Positions 1 through 8,146 of a stretch of DNA of 23,367 bases are shown here, in pieces (the stretch's first letter is position 1; every line of letters begins with the position of its first letter). The stretch comes from Candidatus Segatella violae (lineage in GTDB: Bacteria; Bacteroidota; Bacteroidia; Bacteroidales; Bacteroidaceae): contig DJSH01000058.1 in assembly GCA_002440225.1 (NCBI GenBank), positions 1 to 23,367 on the forward strand, written 5' to 3'. The position numbers and the translations under genes are program-made. The notes beneath the pieces are model-generated. The model made no database searches, was not told the DNA's origin, and was given only the letters and a program-made list of their open reading frames with translations.

Positions 1-1248
1 GATTACGCCGCATTGAATAGTTTCTTCAATCGGGATATGGGTGGCTATACCATCGGACAGTATGTACAGGAATACTACAACGGACAGCAGGACAAGTTCC
101 ATCAACAAGCCGCCGACATCGACGGCAAGATTCAGATTATCATGGAACTGCGCCAAGGCATCTCGCTGAAGGTACTGCCTTACACCTTCACCAAGAACGT
201 GAAAGCCACCAAGAACAATCCTTTCATCAAGGCGAGCACCACTACTTGGTTTTCACCGGTAGATAAGTTGCCTCTCGCCGTGGAACATCAGCACGCGCTC
301 TATATCAAGAATGTGTTCTCCTTGCTCTATGGCGACGTGAAAGCGGGAAACATCGACCGTGTGAACGTGTTCTTCGACAAGATGAGAAAGTATCAGGAGG
401 TAAGCGGCGGCAACTCGCTACCAAGCAAGACTCAATACAAGGCAGAACGAATGAACAACGCTTTCCCATTCGCCACCATCCTCTTTATGGTGAACCTCAC
501 ATTGGGATTCATTGCCCTCTTCTACACTATCTATCGCATGACGAAGAAGCAAGAAATCAAGGTCTTGAATATCGCCTTGCCTATCTTGCTCTGTGTTTCC
601 TTCCTAGCCCTTACTTTGGGTTTGGCACTGAGATGGATTATCAGTGGCAATGTTCCGATGTCGAATGGATATGAGAGTATGTTGACCGTGGCTTGGTTTG
701 TGATGCTTATCAGCATCGTGATGCAGTTCCGTATCCGCATCGTGATGGTATTCGGATTCTTGTTGTCGGGATTCTTCCTCTTGGTGAGCCACATCAACCA
801 GATGGACCCAGCCATCGGACAGATGATGCCTGTATTGAACAGTCCGTTGCTGAGTATGCACGTAAGCATCATCATGATGAGTTATGCGCTGCTCTCGCTC
901 ACCTTTATCTGTGGCATCATGGGCATCTGCCTGCGTTCTCATGGCGAGGAATTGCAAGCATTAAGCCGCATCTTCCTCTACCCTGCCCTCACAGCCATGG
1001 GCTTCGGAATCTTCATCGGTGCCATCTGGGCAAACGTAAGCTGGGGAACCTACTGGAGCTGGGATAGCAAGGAAACCTGGGCGCTCATCACCTTTATGAT
1101 ATATGCCGTGGTAGTGCATACACAGAGCTTGCCTATCTTCCGCAAGCCACTCGCCTATCACATCTATATCACCCTTGCTTTCCTAAGCATCGTGATGACC
1201 TACTTCGGTGTAAACTACTTCCTCACAGGAATGCATTCCTACGCATAA
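1..1248 (+). CDS. ccsA: Cytochrome c biogenesis protein, CcsB/ResB-CcsA type (5' end outside window)
   Basis: This is the C-terminal 415 residues of a System II cytochrome c synthase, which moves heme across the inner membrane and attaches it to apocytochromes c. The frame is open from base 1, so the true start lies upstream; the TTG at base 13 is not a start. The first 150 residues are soluble and resemble the end of a ResB/CcsB domain. A multi-helix CcsA domain follows from about base 470. Its tryptophan-rich heme-handling motif (WGTYWSWDSKETW) is at 1042-1080. Candidate heme-ligand histidines are encoded at 790-792, 859-861 and 1117-1119. In Bacteroidota such fused proteins often sit beside nrfHA (nitrite reductase), but the upstream neighbour is not visible here. 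A strong terminator cluster follows the stop codon directly. The family call is firm; the fusion is inferred from the N-terminal part. Confidence 0.9.
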   Translation, partial: DYAALNSFFNRDMGGYTIGQYVQEYYNGQQDKFHQQAADIDGKIQIIMELRQGISLKVLPYTFTKNVKATKNNPFIKASTTTWFSPVDKLPLAVEHQHALYIKNVFSLLYGDVKAGNIDRVNVFFDKMRKYQEVSGGNSLPSKTQYKAERMNNAFPFATILFMVNLTLGFIALFYTIYRMTKKQEIKVLNIALPILLCVSFLALTLGLALRWIISGNVPMSNGYESMLTVAWFVMLISIVMQFRIRIVMVFGFLLSGFFLLVSHINQMDPAIGQMMPVLNSPLLSMHVSIIMMSYALLSLTFICGIMGICLRSHGEELQALSRIFLYPALTAMGFGIFIGAIWANVSWGTYWSWDSKETWALITFMIYAVVVHTQSLPIFRKPLAYHIYITLAFLSIVMTYFGVNYFLTGMHSYA

Positions 1249-1255
1249 AAAAAAT

Positions 1256-1289
1256 GAAGTAGGCTTCATCTCATCATGAAGCCTACTTC
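1256..1289 (-). terminator. Hairpin terminator 1, minus-strand orientation
   Basis: A perfect 14-bp stem (1256-1269 with 1276-1289) has a 6-nt loop. On the minus strand it is followed by a run of eight T (complement of 1247-1254, which overlaps the ccsA stop codon). It therefore fits a minus-strand terminator, as a backup for the rny operon. On the plus strand it lacks a T tract. Confidence 0.65.
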
Positions 1290-1296
1290 AAAAGCT

Positions 1297-1340
1297 AACG
1301 AAGCCCACTTCATTGTGCAATGAAGTGGGCTTCGTTTTTT
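1297..1340 (+). terminator. Strong intrinsic terminator after ccsA
   Basis: A perfect 18-bp stem (1297-1314 with 1319-1336) with a GTGC loop runs into a T tract ending at 1340. It is the plus-strand terminator for the cytochrome biogenesis gene. Its arms are closely related in sequence to those of the hairpin at 1256-1289. Confidence 0.9.
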
Positions 1341-1350
1341 GTACAAGATA

Positions 1351-1380
1351 AAAGCCGCAACCCTTTCGAGCTGCGGCTTT
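1351..1380 (-). terminator. Hairpin terminator 2, minus strand, downstream of rny
   Basis: A 9-bp GC-rich stem (1351-1359 with 1372-1380) is followed on the minus strand by a short T-rich stretch (TTTTAT). It lies about 107 bases after the rny stop codon and is the first hairpin that rny transcription would meet. Confidence 0.7.
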
Positions 1381-1487
1381 ATCAACAATACATCTCCCAA
1401 CCTATCGGAAGGGAAACGACAATTTAAACTTCAAACGATAATCTAATATATGAAAGGCATAAGCCTCAGATATTATTCCTTACCAAA

Positions 1488-3023
1488 TTACTTAGCGTAA
1501 GCTACGCTACGTGTCTCACGAATCACGGTAATCTTAACCTGACCAGGATAAGTCATCTCATTCTGAATCTTGGTTGCAATCTCGTCAGAGAGCTTTGTAC
1601 TCTCCTCGTCGCTCATCTTGTCGGCACCGACGATGACACGAAGCTCACGACCAGCCTGGATAGCGTATGTCTTGGTTACACCTGGATAGCTCATGGCAAT
1701 AGCCTCAAGGTCGTTGAGACGCTTGATGTAAGCCTCCACAATCTCACGGCGAGCACCTGGACGAGCACCTGAGATGGCATCACAAACCTGAACGATTGGA
1801 GCCAACAAAGTATTCATCTCCATCTCATCGTGGTGAGCACCAATGGCATTCACGATGTCTGGCTTCTCCTTGTACTTCTCTGCAATCTTGGCACCATACA
1901 ATGCGTGTGGCAACTCGCTCTCCTCGTCAGGCACCTTACCAATATCGTGGAGCAAACCGGCACGCTTAGCCTTCTTAGGGTTCAAGCCCAACTCAGAAGC
2001 CATCACGGCACAGAGGTTAGCAGTCTCGCGAGCGTGCTGCAAAAGGTTCTGGCCGTATGAAGAACGATACTTCATCTTACCGATGATACGAATCAACTCT
2101 GGGTGCAAACCATGGATACCGAGGTCGATGGCTGTACGCTTACCGGTCTCGATAATCTCATTGTCAAGCTGCTTCTTCACCTTGGCTACCACCTCCTCGA
2201 TACGAGCTGGGTGGATACGACCATCGGCAACCAACTGATGGAGAGCCAAACGGCAAACCTCACGGCGCACAGGGTCGAAAGCAGAGATGACGATTGCCTC
2301 AGGAGTATCGTCCACTACGATTTCCACACCAGTGGCAGCCTCAAGGGCACGAATGTTACGACCTTCACGACCGATGATACGTCCCTTCACCTCATCATTG
2401 TCGATGTGGAACACACTGACAGAGTTCTCGATGGCAGTCTCTGTAGCCACACGCTGGATAGTCTGGATGACGATCTTCTTAGCCTGCTGGTTGGCATTGA
2501 GCTTGGCATCGTCCATAATCTCATTGATGTAGCTGGCAGCATCCAATCGAGCCTGATCCTTCAGGCTCTCCACCAAGCGGCTCTTAGCTTCCTCGGCACT
2601 CAAACCAGAGAGTTCCTCCAACTTAGCCTGCTCTTGCTTCTGCATCTTGTCGAGTTCCTGCTGCTTGACAGCCAAGAGTTTCTTCTCATTGTCAACACGC
2701 TGCTGATACTGCTCAACCTCCTGCTTGCGACGACCGAGGTCTTCCTGACGCTGGTTGAGCGAAATCTCACGCTGTTTCAACTTGTTTTCACTCTGCTGGA
2801 TGCGAGAATTGCGCTGTTGCACTTCCTTTTCGAGTTCAGCCTTCTTGTTGAGGAACTTTTCCTTTACCTCAAGAAGTTTCTTCTCTTTCACCACTTCTGC
2901 CTCTTTATTGGCAGTTTCTATCATTTCATTATATTTTCCTTTAATCACATAACGGAAAATGAAATACCCGGCAGCACCGCCAATGACGAGAGCCACCAAG
3001 GCTACTATAATAGTTATTATCAT
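1488..3023 (-). CDS. rny: Ribonuclease Y
   Basis: This membrane-anchored endoribonuclease initiates mRNA decay. It has 511 residues, the usual family length. An N-terminal membrane segment (residues 2-24) leads into a long charged coiled coil (about 30-160, rich in K, E and Q). A KH RNA-binding domain follows with the GRIIGREGRNIR loop at 214-225. The HD phosphohydrolase domain has the metal-binding HD pair at H359-D360 (LLHDIGK), with further likely ligands H330, H397-H398 and D415. The ATG start gives a short N-terminus with the membrane helix at once, as expected. It is the last gene of a minus-strand operon, 23 bases after zapA, and is followed by hairpins at 1351-1380 and 1256-1289. Nothing unusual is seen in the catalytic residues. 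Confidence 0.98.
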   Translation of the reverse strand: MIITIIVALVALVIGGAAGYFIFRYVIKGKYNEMIETANKEAEVVKEKKLLEVKEKFLNKKAELEKEVQQRNSRIQQSENKLKQREISLNQRQEDLGRRKQEVEQYQQRVDNEKKLLAVKQQELDKMQKQEQAKLEELSGLSAEEAKSRLVESLKDQARLDAASYINEIMDDAKLNANQQAKKIVIQTIQRVATETAIENSVSVFHIDNDEVKGRIIGREGRNIRALEAATGVEIVVDDTPEAIVISAFDPVRREVCRLALHQLVADGRIHPARIEEVVAKVKKQLDNEIIETGKRTAIDLGIHGLHPELIRIIGKMKYRSSYGQNLLQHARETANLCAVMASELGLNPKKAKRAGLLHDIGKVPDEESELPHALYGAKIAEKYKEKPDIVNAIGAHHDEMEMNTLLAPIVQVCDAISGARPGARREIVEAYIKRLNDLEAIAMSYPGVTKTYAIQAGRELRVIVGADKMSDEESTKLSDEIATKIQNEMTYPGQVKITVIRETRSVAYAK

Positions 3024-3046
3024 TATATATATGTTTATTAATATTC

Positions 3047-3346
3047 TTATTTCAAAGCATCTTCAATCTCAGAGGTAAGCTTCTCAAGAATATCATTGTA
3101 AGGGGCTGTATCATTTCGTGCTGCCTCTTTTTCATATCTCAAAGCCACGTCGATAAGCGCCATATACAAGATTTCCTTGTCGCTCTTGCGACCCTTGAAA
3201 ATTTTGGCATACGAATTGATAATATCGTCAATCAACTTAGCCGACTTACGATAGTATTCCTCATCTTCTCTCGGGATTCTCACCGAGAGATCCGTATCAT
3301 AGACGTGTAATCTTATGAGTAATTTGTCTTGTTCTTGTTCTGCCAT
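3047..3346 (-). CDS. zapA: Cell division protein ZapA
   Basis: ZapA binds FtsZ and promotes bundling of protofilaments at the division ring. The protein is about 99 residues from the ATG at 3346, typical of the family. The N-terminal part (IRLHVYDTDLSVRIPREDEE) matches the ZapA beta/alpha head, and a helical C-terminal half suits the dimer coiled coil. The frame is open to an ATG at 3385, but that start would overlap the upstream gene by 25 bases. The ATG at 3346 is preceded on its own strand by GGAG and leaves a gap of about 14 bases, so I prefer it. The gene lies between a small coiled-coil gene and rny and is almost certainly co-transcribed with both. Confidence 0.9.
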   Translation of the reverse strand: MAEQEQDKLLIRLHVYDTDLSVRIPREDEEYYRKSAKLIDDIINSYAKIFKGRKSDKEILYMALIDVALRYEKEAARNDTAPYNDILEKLTSEIEDALK

Positions 3347-3360
3347 CGCTCCGAATTTTG

Positions 3361-3651
3361 CTAGTTGCTCAGTAGCGTTATACATTTGTTGACATCCCTT
3401 ATCAATTTGGCGATACGTTTCTGCGTTGCCTCCATGTCAGAGTCGGAGATTGTCATCATCTTCGCCATCTTCAGGCTGTCATAGTCGTGTTGCGCCTGAG
3501 ACAATTTCTCCTCCAATGCCTTGATTTTGGCATCGCGCTCATCCACCATCTGATAAAGCTCGGCATTCTCCTGCTTGACCTCGTCAAACTTGAGGATCAT
3601 CTGCCTCACTCTCGTGGCAAACGTATTGATTATTTTCTCATTTGCACTCAT
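3361..3651 (-). CDS. Small coiled-coil protein upstream of zapA
   Basis: The product has 96 residues and is nearly all helical, with heptad-like leucine, isoleucine and valine spacing between about residues 15 and 60 (FDEVKQENAELYQMVDERDAKIKAL... pattern) and no signal peptide or membrane segment. I do not recognise a named family with certainty. Its size, coiled-coil nature and place immediately before zapA suggest a division accessory protein comparable in role to ZapB, but this is inferred from context only. A good Bacteroidota promoter lies directly upstream (3670-3701), so it is probably the first gene of the zapA-rny operon. The ATG at 3651 lies about 12 bases from the predicted transcription start, giving a very short leader. 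Confidence 0.75.
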   Translation of the reverse strand: MSANEKIINTFATRVRQMILKFDEVKQENAELYQMVDERDAKIKALEEKLSQAQHDYDSLKMAKMMTISDSDMEATQKRIAKLIRDVNKCITLLSN

Positions 3652-3669
3652 GACTTTTATTTTTGGCTA

Positions 3670-3701
3670 CAAATTTAAAAGAATAATTTGAAAAAAACAA
3701 A
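3670..3701 (-). promoter_or_regulatory. Promoter of the coiled-coil/zapA/rny operon
   Basis: On the minus strand a TTTG (-33) at 3698-3701 is separated by 20 bases from TAAATTTG at 3670-3677. This matches the Bacteroidota primary sigma consensus TTTG-N19-21-TAnnTTTG exactly. It lies 19 bases before the ATG at 3651. Confidence 0.75.
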
Positions 3702-3739
3702 TATTCTTCAAAGTTTTTTTGTTTTGGACGCAATATTTA

Positions 3740-4390
3740 TCACTTTCCCATCTTTTGCTTTGCCTTTTCCACATCTTCATCGGATGGACGTGGCTCTTTC
3801 TTAGCCAACATCAACACCTGGAATGTGAAATCAGTAACCCATTGCTGGCTGAACGCCAAACGCTTGTTGAACTGGCGCAACTGGAACACAGTTTTCAGTA
3901 CACTAGCATCAGAAAAATCATTTTTATTAAAGATGTCGTCCACAGTCTGGGCAGTCAACTTATAAAGGGATTTCTTCATGAAACTAGGCAGACGAAGCTT
4001 AAATTTCATCAAGTTGCCCATCAACATCATCAAGTCTTGTGTGAAATTCTGGAATTGGATGAGATAAACATTCACATCTTGCAACTTATGGCAGTTCTTG
4101 CGAATACTAGAATCAATCTCCTTGAAAAAAGAATCTTCGGTACTATAGATGTTCTTCATCATCTTCTTCACCTGTGCCTTTTCACCGATTCCGAGACGAT
4201 TGTTCACTGTAGGAACGTGAAGGCTTGTCTTGAACACACGCAAGTCGGGCAGCATAGCCAAATTCGTGATACCAAGCTGAGAGGCAAGGGTTGCCTGGAA
4301 GTATACTCTGACAAGGGTCATGTAGTCTTCCATACCACCCACCTTTTTATCGTCGTCTTTACGACCGAATAATTTAGAAAATATTCCCAT
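3740..4390 (-). CDS. Conserved-looking hypothetical helical protein, 216 aa
   Basis: I do not recognise this family. The 216-residue product has a lysine-rich N-terminus (MGIFSKLFGRKDDDKK), no signal peptide and no membrane helix. Its many amphipathic, methionine- and phenylalanine-rich helices suggest a soluble cytoplasmic protein, and the C-terminus is charged (KKEPRPSDEDVEKAKQKMGK). The N-terminal 'MGIFSKLFG' style is common in small peripheral membrane or cytoplasmic proteins but proves nothing. Codon use looks like the neighbours, so it is probably native. It has its own promoter (4433-4463). No terminator separates it from the downstream coiled-coil/zapA/rny operon, so read-through is possible, which loosely links it to division or RNA decay. 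Confidence 0.8.
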   Translation of the reverse strand: MGIFSKLFGRKDDDKKVGGMEDYMTLVRVYFQATLASQLGITNLAMLPDLRVFKTSLHVPTVNNRLGIGEKAQVKKMMKNIYSTEDSFFKEIDSSIRKNCHKLQDVNVYLIQFQNFTQDLMMLMGNLMKFKLRLPSFMKKSLYKLTAQTVDDIFNKNDFSDASVLKTVFQLRQFNKRLAFSQQWVTDFTFQVLMLAKKEPRPSDEDVEKAKQKMGK

Positions 4391-4432
4391 TTCTTTATTA
4401 ATTTATAATCTATAATGTTCTCAAATGTTTTG

Positions 4433-4463
4433 CAAAAATACAATAAAATCGCAAAATATCAAA
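4433..4463 (-). promoter_or_regulatory. Promoter of the hypothetical 216-aa gene
   Basis: On the minus strand TTTG at 4460-4463 and TATTTTTG at 4433-4440 are separated by 19 bases, matching the Bacteroidota consensus. The expected start site near 4427 gives a leader of about 35 bases. It is divergent from the rmlA promoter. Confidence 0.65.
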
Positions 4464-4531
4464 ATGAAAGGGTTGTTTTTTCGCTTAAAACATACTTTTT
4501 CTTGCAAAAAACAAGAATTTATGGCGTTTCA

Positions 4532-4563
4532 TTTCACCCTTTCAATTATTTTTATTACCTTTG
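4532..4563 (+). promoter_or_regulatory. Promoter of rmlA
   Basis: TACCTTTG at 4556-4563 is a full match to TAnnTTTG. Twenty bases upstream lies TTTC (4532-4535), one base off the -33 consensus. The leader to the ATG at 4618 would be about 48 bases. Confidence 0.6.
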
Positions 4564-4617
4564 CCACGTTTTAATAATTGACTTTTCAACATCCAAAAGT
4601 TAAGAAATAGAGAAAAT

Positions 4618-5493
4618 ATGAAGGGAATCGTTTTAGCAGGAGGTTCGGGTACAAGACTCTACCCTATCACCAAAGGCATCAGCAAGCAGCTGATTCCTAT
4701 CTTCGACAAACCGATGATTTATTATCCGGTTTCTGTGCTCATGTTGGCAGGAATCAAGGATATTCTGATTATATCCACCCCTTTCGACCTGCCGGGCTTC
4801 AAGCGTTTGCTGGGTGACGGCAGCGAGCTGGGAGTACACTTTGAGTATGCAGAGCAACCTTCGCCAGATGGATTGGCACAAGCTTTCATCATTGGCGAGA
4901 AATTCATAGGCAACGATAATGTTTGCCTTGTTCTGGGAGACAACATTTTCTATGGAGCGGGCTTTACCGGACTACTCAAGGAAAGCGTGAAGGCAGCCGA
5001 AGCTGGACAAGCTAGCGTCTTCGGATATTATGTGAATGACCCGGAAAGATATGGTGTAGCGGAATTCGACAAGGACGGCAACTGCCTAAGCATCGAAGAA
5101 AAGCCTACACACCCTAAGAGCAACTATGCCGTGGTGGGACTATATTTCTACCCTAATAGTGTCGTAGAAGTTGCCAAGAACATCAAGCCTAGCGCACGAG
5201 GGGAACTAGAGATTACATCGGTAAACCAGCATTACCTTGGCGAGAAGACGCTCAAGGTACGCACCTTGCAACGAGGTTTTGCATGGCTTGACACAGGCAC
5301 ACACGACTCGCTGTCGGAAGCCAGCACCTTCATTGAAGTCATCGAGAAGCGACAGGGGTTGAAAGTAGCCTGTCTTGAAGAGATTGCGTTCAAGCAAGGA
5401 TGGATAAACAATAATCAGCTGTTGAATCTAGCACAACCTATGCTCAAAAATGGCTACGGACAATATCTCAAGGAATTGGCCGAAGGCAAATAA
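4618..5493 (+). CDS. rfbA: Glucose-1-phosphate thymidylyltransferase
   Basis: RmlA/RfbA joins dTTP and glucose 1-phosphate to give dTDP-glucose and pyrophosphate, the first step toward dTDP-L-rhamnose and other deoxysugars for surface polysaccharides. The 291-residue length is typical. The nucleotide-binding signature GGSGTRLYPITKGISKQLIP begins at residue 8, followed by DKPMIYYP. Later conserved segments include VLGDNIFYG, EEKPTHPKSNYAVVGLYFYP and the RGFAWLDTGTHDSL segment. The rest of the dTDP-rhamnose pathway (rmlBCD) is not next to it. Instead it precedes a Wzc-type kinase by 75 bases, with no terminator between them, so the two are probably co-transcribed. Confidence 0.97.
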   Translation: MKGIVLAGGSGTRLYPITKGISKQLIPIFDKPMIYYPVSVLMLAGIKDILIISTPFDLPGFKRLLGDGSELGVHFEYAEQPSPDGLAQAFIIGEKFIGNDNVCLVLGDNIFYGAGFTGLLKESVKAAEAGQASVFGYYVNDPERYGVAEFDKDGNCLSIEEKPTHPKSNYAVVGLYFYPNSVVEVAKNIKPSARGELEITSVNQHYLGEKTLKVRTLQRGFAWLDTGTHDSLSEASTFIEVIEKRQGLKVACLEEIAFKQGWINNNQLLNLAQPMLKNGYGQYLKELAEGK

Positions 5494-5568
5494 GCATGTC
5501 TATCATTTATAACGAAGCTAGGCTATATATAATAAAGGTGTAAAAAATAAAAAACAACATTATAGATA

Positions 5569-8115
5569 ATGGAAGAAACAAAGAACTTAGAATTGGAAGG
5601 CGTACAAGAGCAAGAAGAGAAGTCAGCCATTGACTTTCAACTGATTTACTCTACACTTATCCTCAACTGGAAATGGTTCCTCCTATCCCTCATCGTCTGT
5701 TTGGGATTGGGATACCTCTACTTGCGCTATGCCACTCCTCAATACCAAGCTTCGACCAAGGTATTGATTAAGGACGACGACCAGAACAAGAGAGGCGGAA
5801 GCATGGGCAACAGCATGATACAGAATGCTGCCAACCTGGGCTTTATCTCTAACTCAAATGGTATCGACAACGAGATTGAAATTCTTTCTGCTCACGACTT
5901 GGCCCAACAGGCAGTTTACGATATGAAAGCATACGTAAACTATTATCACAAGAGCACATTCAAGGATCAACTCATCTACAAGGACCAAGAAATCAATGTA
6001 GACCTCGACTTGAATCACCTCAAGAAATTGAATGCGCCCATCAAAGTGATCATCATAAAAGATGGTGCCAACTACCATGTGACAGGTTCATACAACGTGC
6101 CAATAGACGCATTCTCTTACGAGAAGAAGCCTGTGGAGTTTGAGAAAACACTCACAAATCTGCCTGCGCAAATCAATACACGCGTAGGTACCATTTATTT
6201 CACAGCCAATGGCAACCGCAAGCTGAAAGATGGAGACGGCATCAAAGCTGTCATCGTTTCACCAGAAATGGCTGCCAACAAGTATGTCAAGAACTTGACT
6301 GTAAGCCAGACTTCAAAGACAACAACCATCGCAGAACTCGTATTGAACGACGAGAATCCTCAGCGTGCACTCGACTACCTCAATGTTCTCATCAAGGACT
6401 ACAATCGTCAGGCCAATGAGGACAAAAACGAGATTGCATTTCGCACAGAGCAGTTCATCAACAACCGTCTGCAAAAAATCAATACCGAACTGGGTACCAC
6501 AGAAGGTCAGTTGGAGAACTATAAAAAGCAAAATAGCGTAGTTGAGATGAAGATTAATGCGGAGGCTTCTGTTAAGAATGCGGATGAATTCTCACAAAAA
6601 TTAAACGAGGCAAACACTCAGGTAGACTTGTTAAACGAACTCGGAAAGTATATGAACGAGCCAGGAAACAAGTATCAGCCAATACCATCTAATGTAGGTT
6701 TGACCGACGAGAGTTCCACCTCCCTCATCAATGAGTACAACAAGATAGCCTTGGAGCGCAACAAACTCCTGCACTCTGCAAGTGAGAACTCCCCTACCGT
6801 GACTCCGCTCACAGCACAGTTGGAAGACTTGACATCATCTATCAAGCGCGCCATGCGACAGGCTAAGTTGGGACAGGAGATTCAGCGCAACAGCATTGCT
6901 AGACAGGCAGCCTTGTATGCCAACCAGATAGGCAGCTCACCTGAGCAAGAGCGCGTGTTGACACAGATTGGGCGCCAACAGGAGGTAAAGTCTGGTCTTT
7001 ACCTGATGCTCCTTCAGAAGCGTGAGGAGAACTCTATTTCATTGGCTGCAACAGCAGATAAGGGTAAAGTAATCGATGCACCTTCATTCGTAGGAAAGGT
7101 AAGCCCTAAGGGTGCCATCATCATGCTAATCGCCTTGGTACTTGGCTTGGCTATTCCAGCAGGTATTCTCTTCATGATTGAGTTCTTCAAGTATAAGATT
7201 GAGGGACACGAAGACGTGATGAAATTAACCAACATACCTATCATCGCCGACGTTCCTGTGGCTAGTGACGCTGCCAAGAAAGAAGGAAAGGCAGACATTG
7301 TGGTTCATCAAAACGTCAATAACCTCATGGAGGAAATCTTCCGAGGCTTGCGTACCAACATCCAATTTATGTTGAAGAATGGCGAAAAGGTGCTCATGTT
7401 TACATCTTCTACTTCCGGTGAGGGTAAGACCTTCATTGCATCCAATGTAGGTATCTCTCTTGCCTTACTGGGCAAGAAGGTTATCATGGTAGGTCTTGAC
7501 ATCCGTAAACCTCGTTTGGCTGAGTTGTTCCAGATAGACAACCACCATAATGGTATCACCAACCTGATTGTACACGAGCACAATACTTGGGATGATATAC
7601 AGCATCAAATCTTGTCTTCTGGGGTTAACAGCAACCTCGACCTCTTGATGGCTGGTCCTGTACCTCCTAACCCTGGAGAGTTGGTTACACGTCCAAACCT
7701 TGACGATGTCATCAAACAATTGAAAGAGCACTATGATTACGTCATCCTTGATACTGCCCCAGTCGGTTTGGTTAACGATAGTTTGCAACTCGGACGTTTG
7801 GCAGACCTCTGTGTATACGTTTGTCGTGCCGACTATACACCAAAGACAAGCTTCGGCATGATCAATGGCTTGAACACAGAGAAGAAGTTGCCTAACATGT
7901 GCTTGGTATTGAACGGCGTAGACCTCTCCAAGAAGAAGCACAGCTTCTACTATGGTGTTGGTAAATATGGCAAGTATGGCAAGTACGGCAACTATGGTTC
8001 TTATGGCTCATACGGCAAGTATGGCAAATATGGTAGCTATGGGCAGTATGGCAGCTACGGCAACTATAGCAACAGCCACTATGGCAACGCCAACGATACC
8101 AGTATCAAGAAATAG
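5569..8115 (+). CDS. wzc: Wzc-type polysaccharide copolymerase / bacterial tyrosine (BY) kinase
   Basis: This 848-residue inner-membrane protein controls polymerisation and export of capsule or exopolysaccharide through cycles of oligomerisation and tyrosine autophosphorylation. A Wzz domain starts after a short cytoplasmic N-terminus. Membrane helices lie at about 36-52 and 516-540, bracketing a periplasmic region with coiled coil. The cytoplasmic kinase has the oligomerisation motif E589-x2-R592-x2-R595, Walker A with G617-E-G-K620-T, a Walker A' segment MVGLDIRKP ending in D644-I-R646, and Walker B VILD728. In Walker A' the first of the two usual aspartates is glycine (G642), which I believe is common in this phylum. 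The tail (794-838) holds 15 tyrosines, 12 of them exactly three residues apart (Y800-Y833). No Wza or Wzb gene is adjacent. A small HAD phosphatase follows 31 bases later. Confidence 0.95.
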   Translation: MEETKNLELEGVQEQEEKSAIDFQLIYSTLILNWKWFLLSLIVCLGLGYLYLRYATPQYQASTKVLIKDDDQNKRGGSMGNSMIQNAANLGFISNSNGIDNEIEILSAHDLAQQAVYDMKAYVNYYHKSTFKDQLIYKDQEINVDLDLNHLKKLNAPIKVIIIKDGANYHVTGSYNVPIDAFSYEKKPVEFEKTLTNLPAQINTRVGTIYFTANGNRKLKDGDGIKAVIVSPEMAANKYVKNLTVSQTSKTTTIAELVLNDENPQRALDYLNVLIKDYNRQANEDKNEIAFRTEQFINNRLQKINTELGTTEGQLENYKKQNSVVEMKINAEASVKNADEFSQKLNEANTQVDLLNELGKYMNEPGNKYQPIPSNVGLTDESSTSLINEYNKIALERNKLLHSASENSPTVTPLTAQLEDLTSSIKRAMRQAKLGQEIQRNSIARQAALYANQIGSSPEQERVLTQIGRQQEVKSGLYLMLLQKREENSISLAATADKGKVIDAPSFVGKVSPKGAIIMLIALVLGLAIPAGILFMIEFFKYKIEGHEDVMKLTNIPIIADVPVASDAAKKEGKADIVVHQNVNNLMEEIFRGLRTNIQFMLKNGEKVLMFTSSTSGEGKTFIASNVGISLALLGKKVIMVGLDIRKPRLAELFQIDNHHNGITNLIVHEHNTWDDIQHQILSSGVNSNLDLLMAGPVPPNPGELVTRPNLDDVIKQLKEHYDYVILDTAPVGLVNDSLQLGRLADLCVYVCRADYTPKTSFGMINGLNTEKKLPNMCLVLNGVDLSKKKHSFYYGVGKYGKYGKYGNYGSYGSYGKYGKYGSYGQYGSYGNYSNSHYGNANDTSIKK
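7963..8067 (+). repeat. 9-bp periodic repeat encoding the (Y-G-K/S/N) tail of Wzc
   Basis: Twelve degenerate 9-bp units (AAG/AGC/AAC + TAT/TAC + GGC/GGT) encode a strict three-residue periodicity with tyrosine at positions 800 to 833. Codons vary between units, so the register is kept at protein level even though the DNA is only partly identical. Such tracts can change length by slippage in whole codon triplets without breaking the frame. Confidence 0.85.
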
Positions 8116-8146
8116 TAAAAAGTAGAGTTATAGAAGATATAAGAAA

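Noticed and set aside
2103..3041. Long plus-strand open frame of 312 codons opposite rny
   Set aside because: It is antisense to the biased coiled-coil and KH coding sequence of RNase Y; leucine-rich shadow composition, no family resemblance.
3024..3046. 6S RNA next to zapA, as in gammaproteobacteria
   Set aside because: The gaps around zapA are only about 14-23 bases, too short for such an RNA.
3719..4372. Plus-strand open frame of 217 codons opposite the 216-aa hypothetical gene
   Set aside because: The minus-strand frame has an ATG, a matching promoter and a normal protein-like composition; the plus frame is histidine- and leucine-rich and has no promoter.
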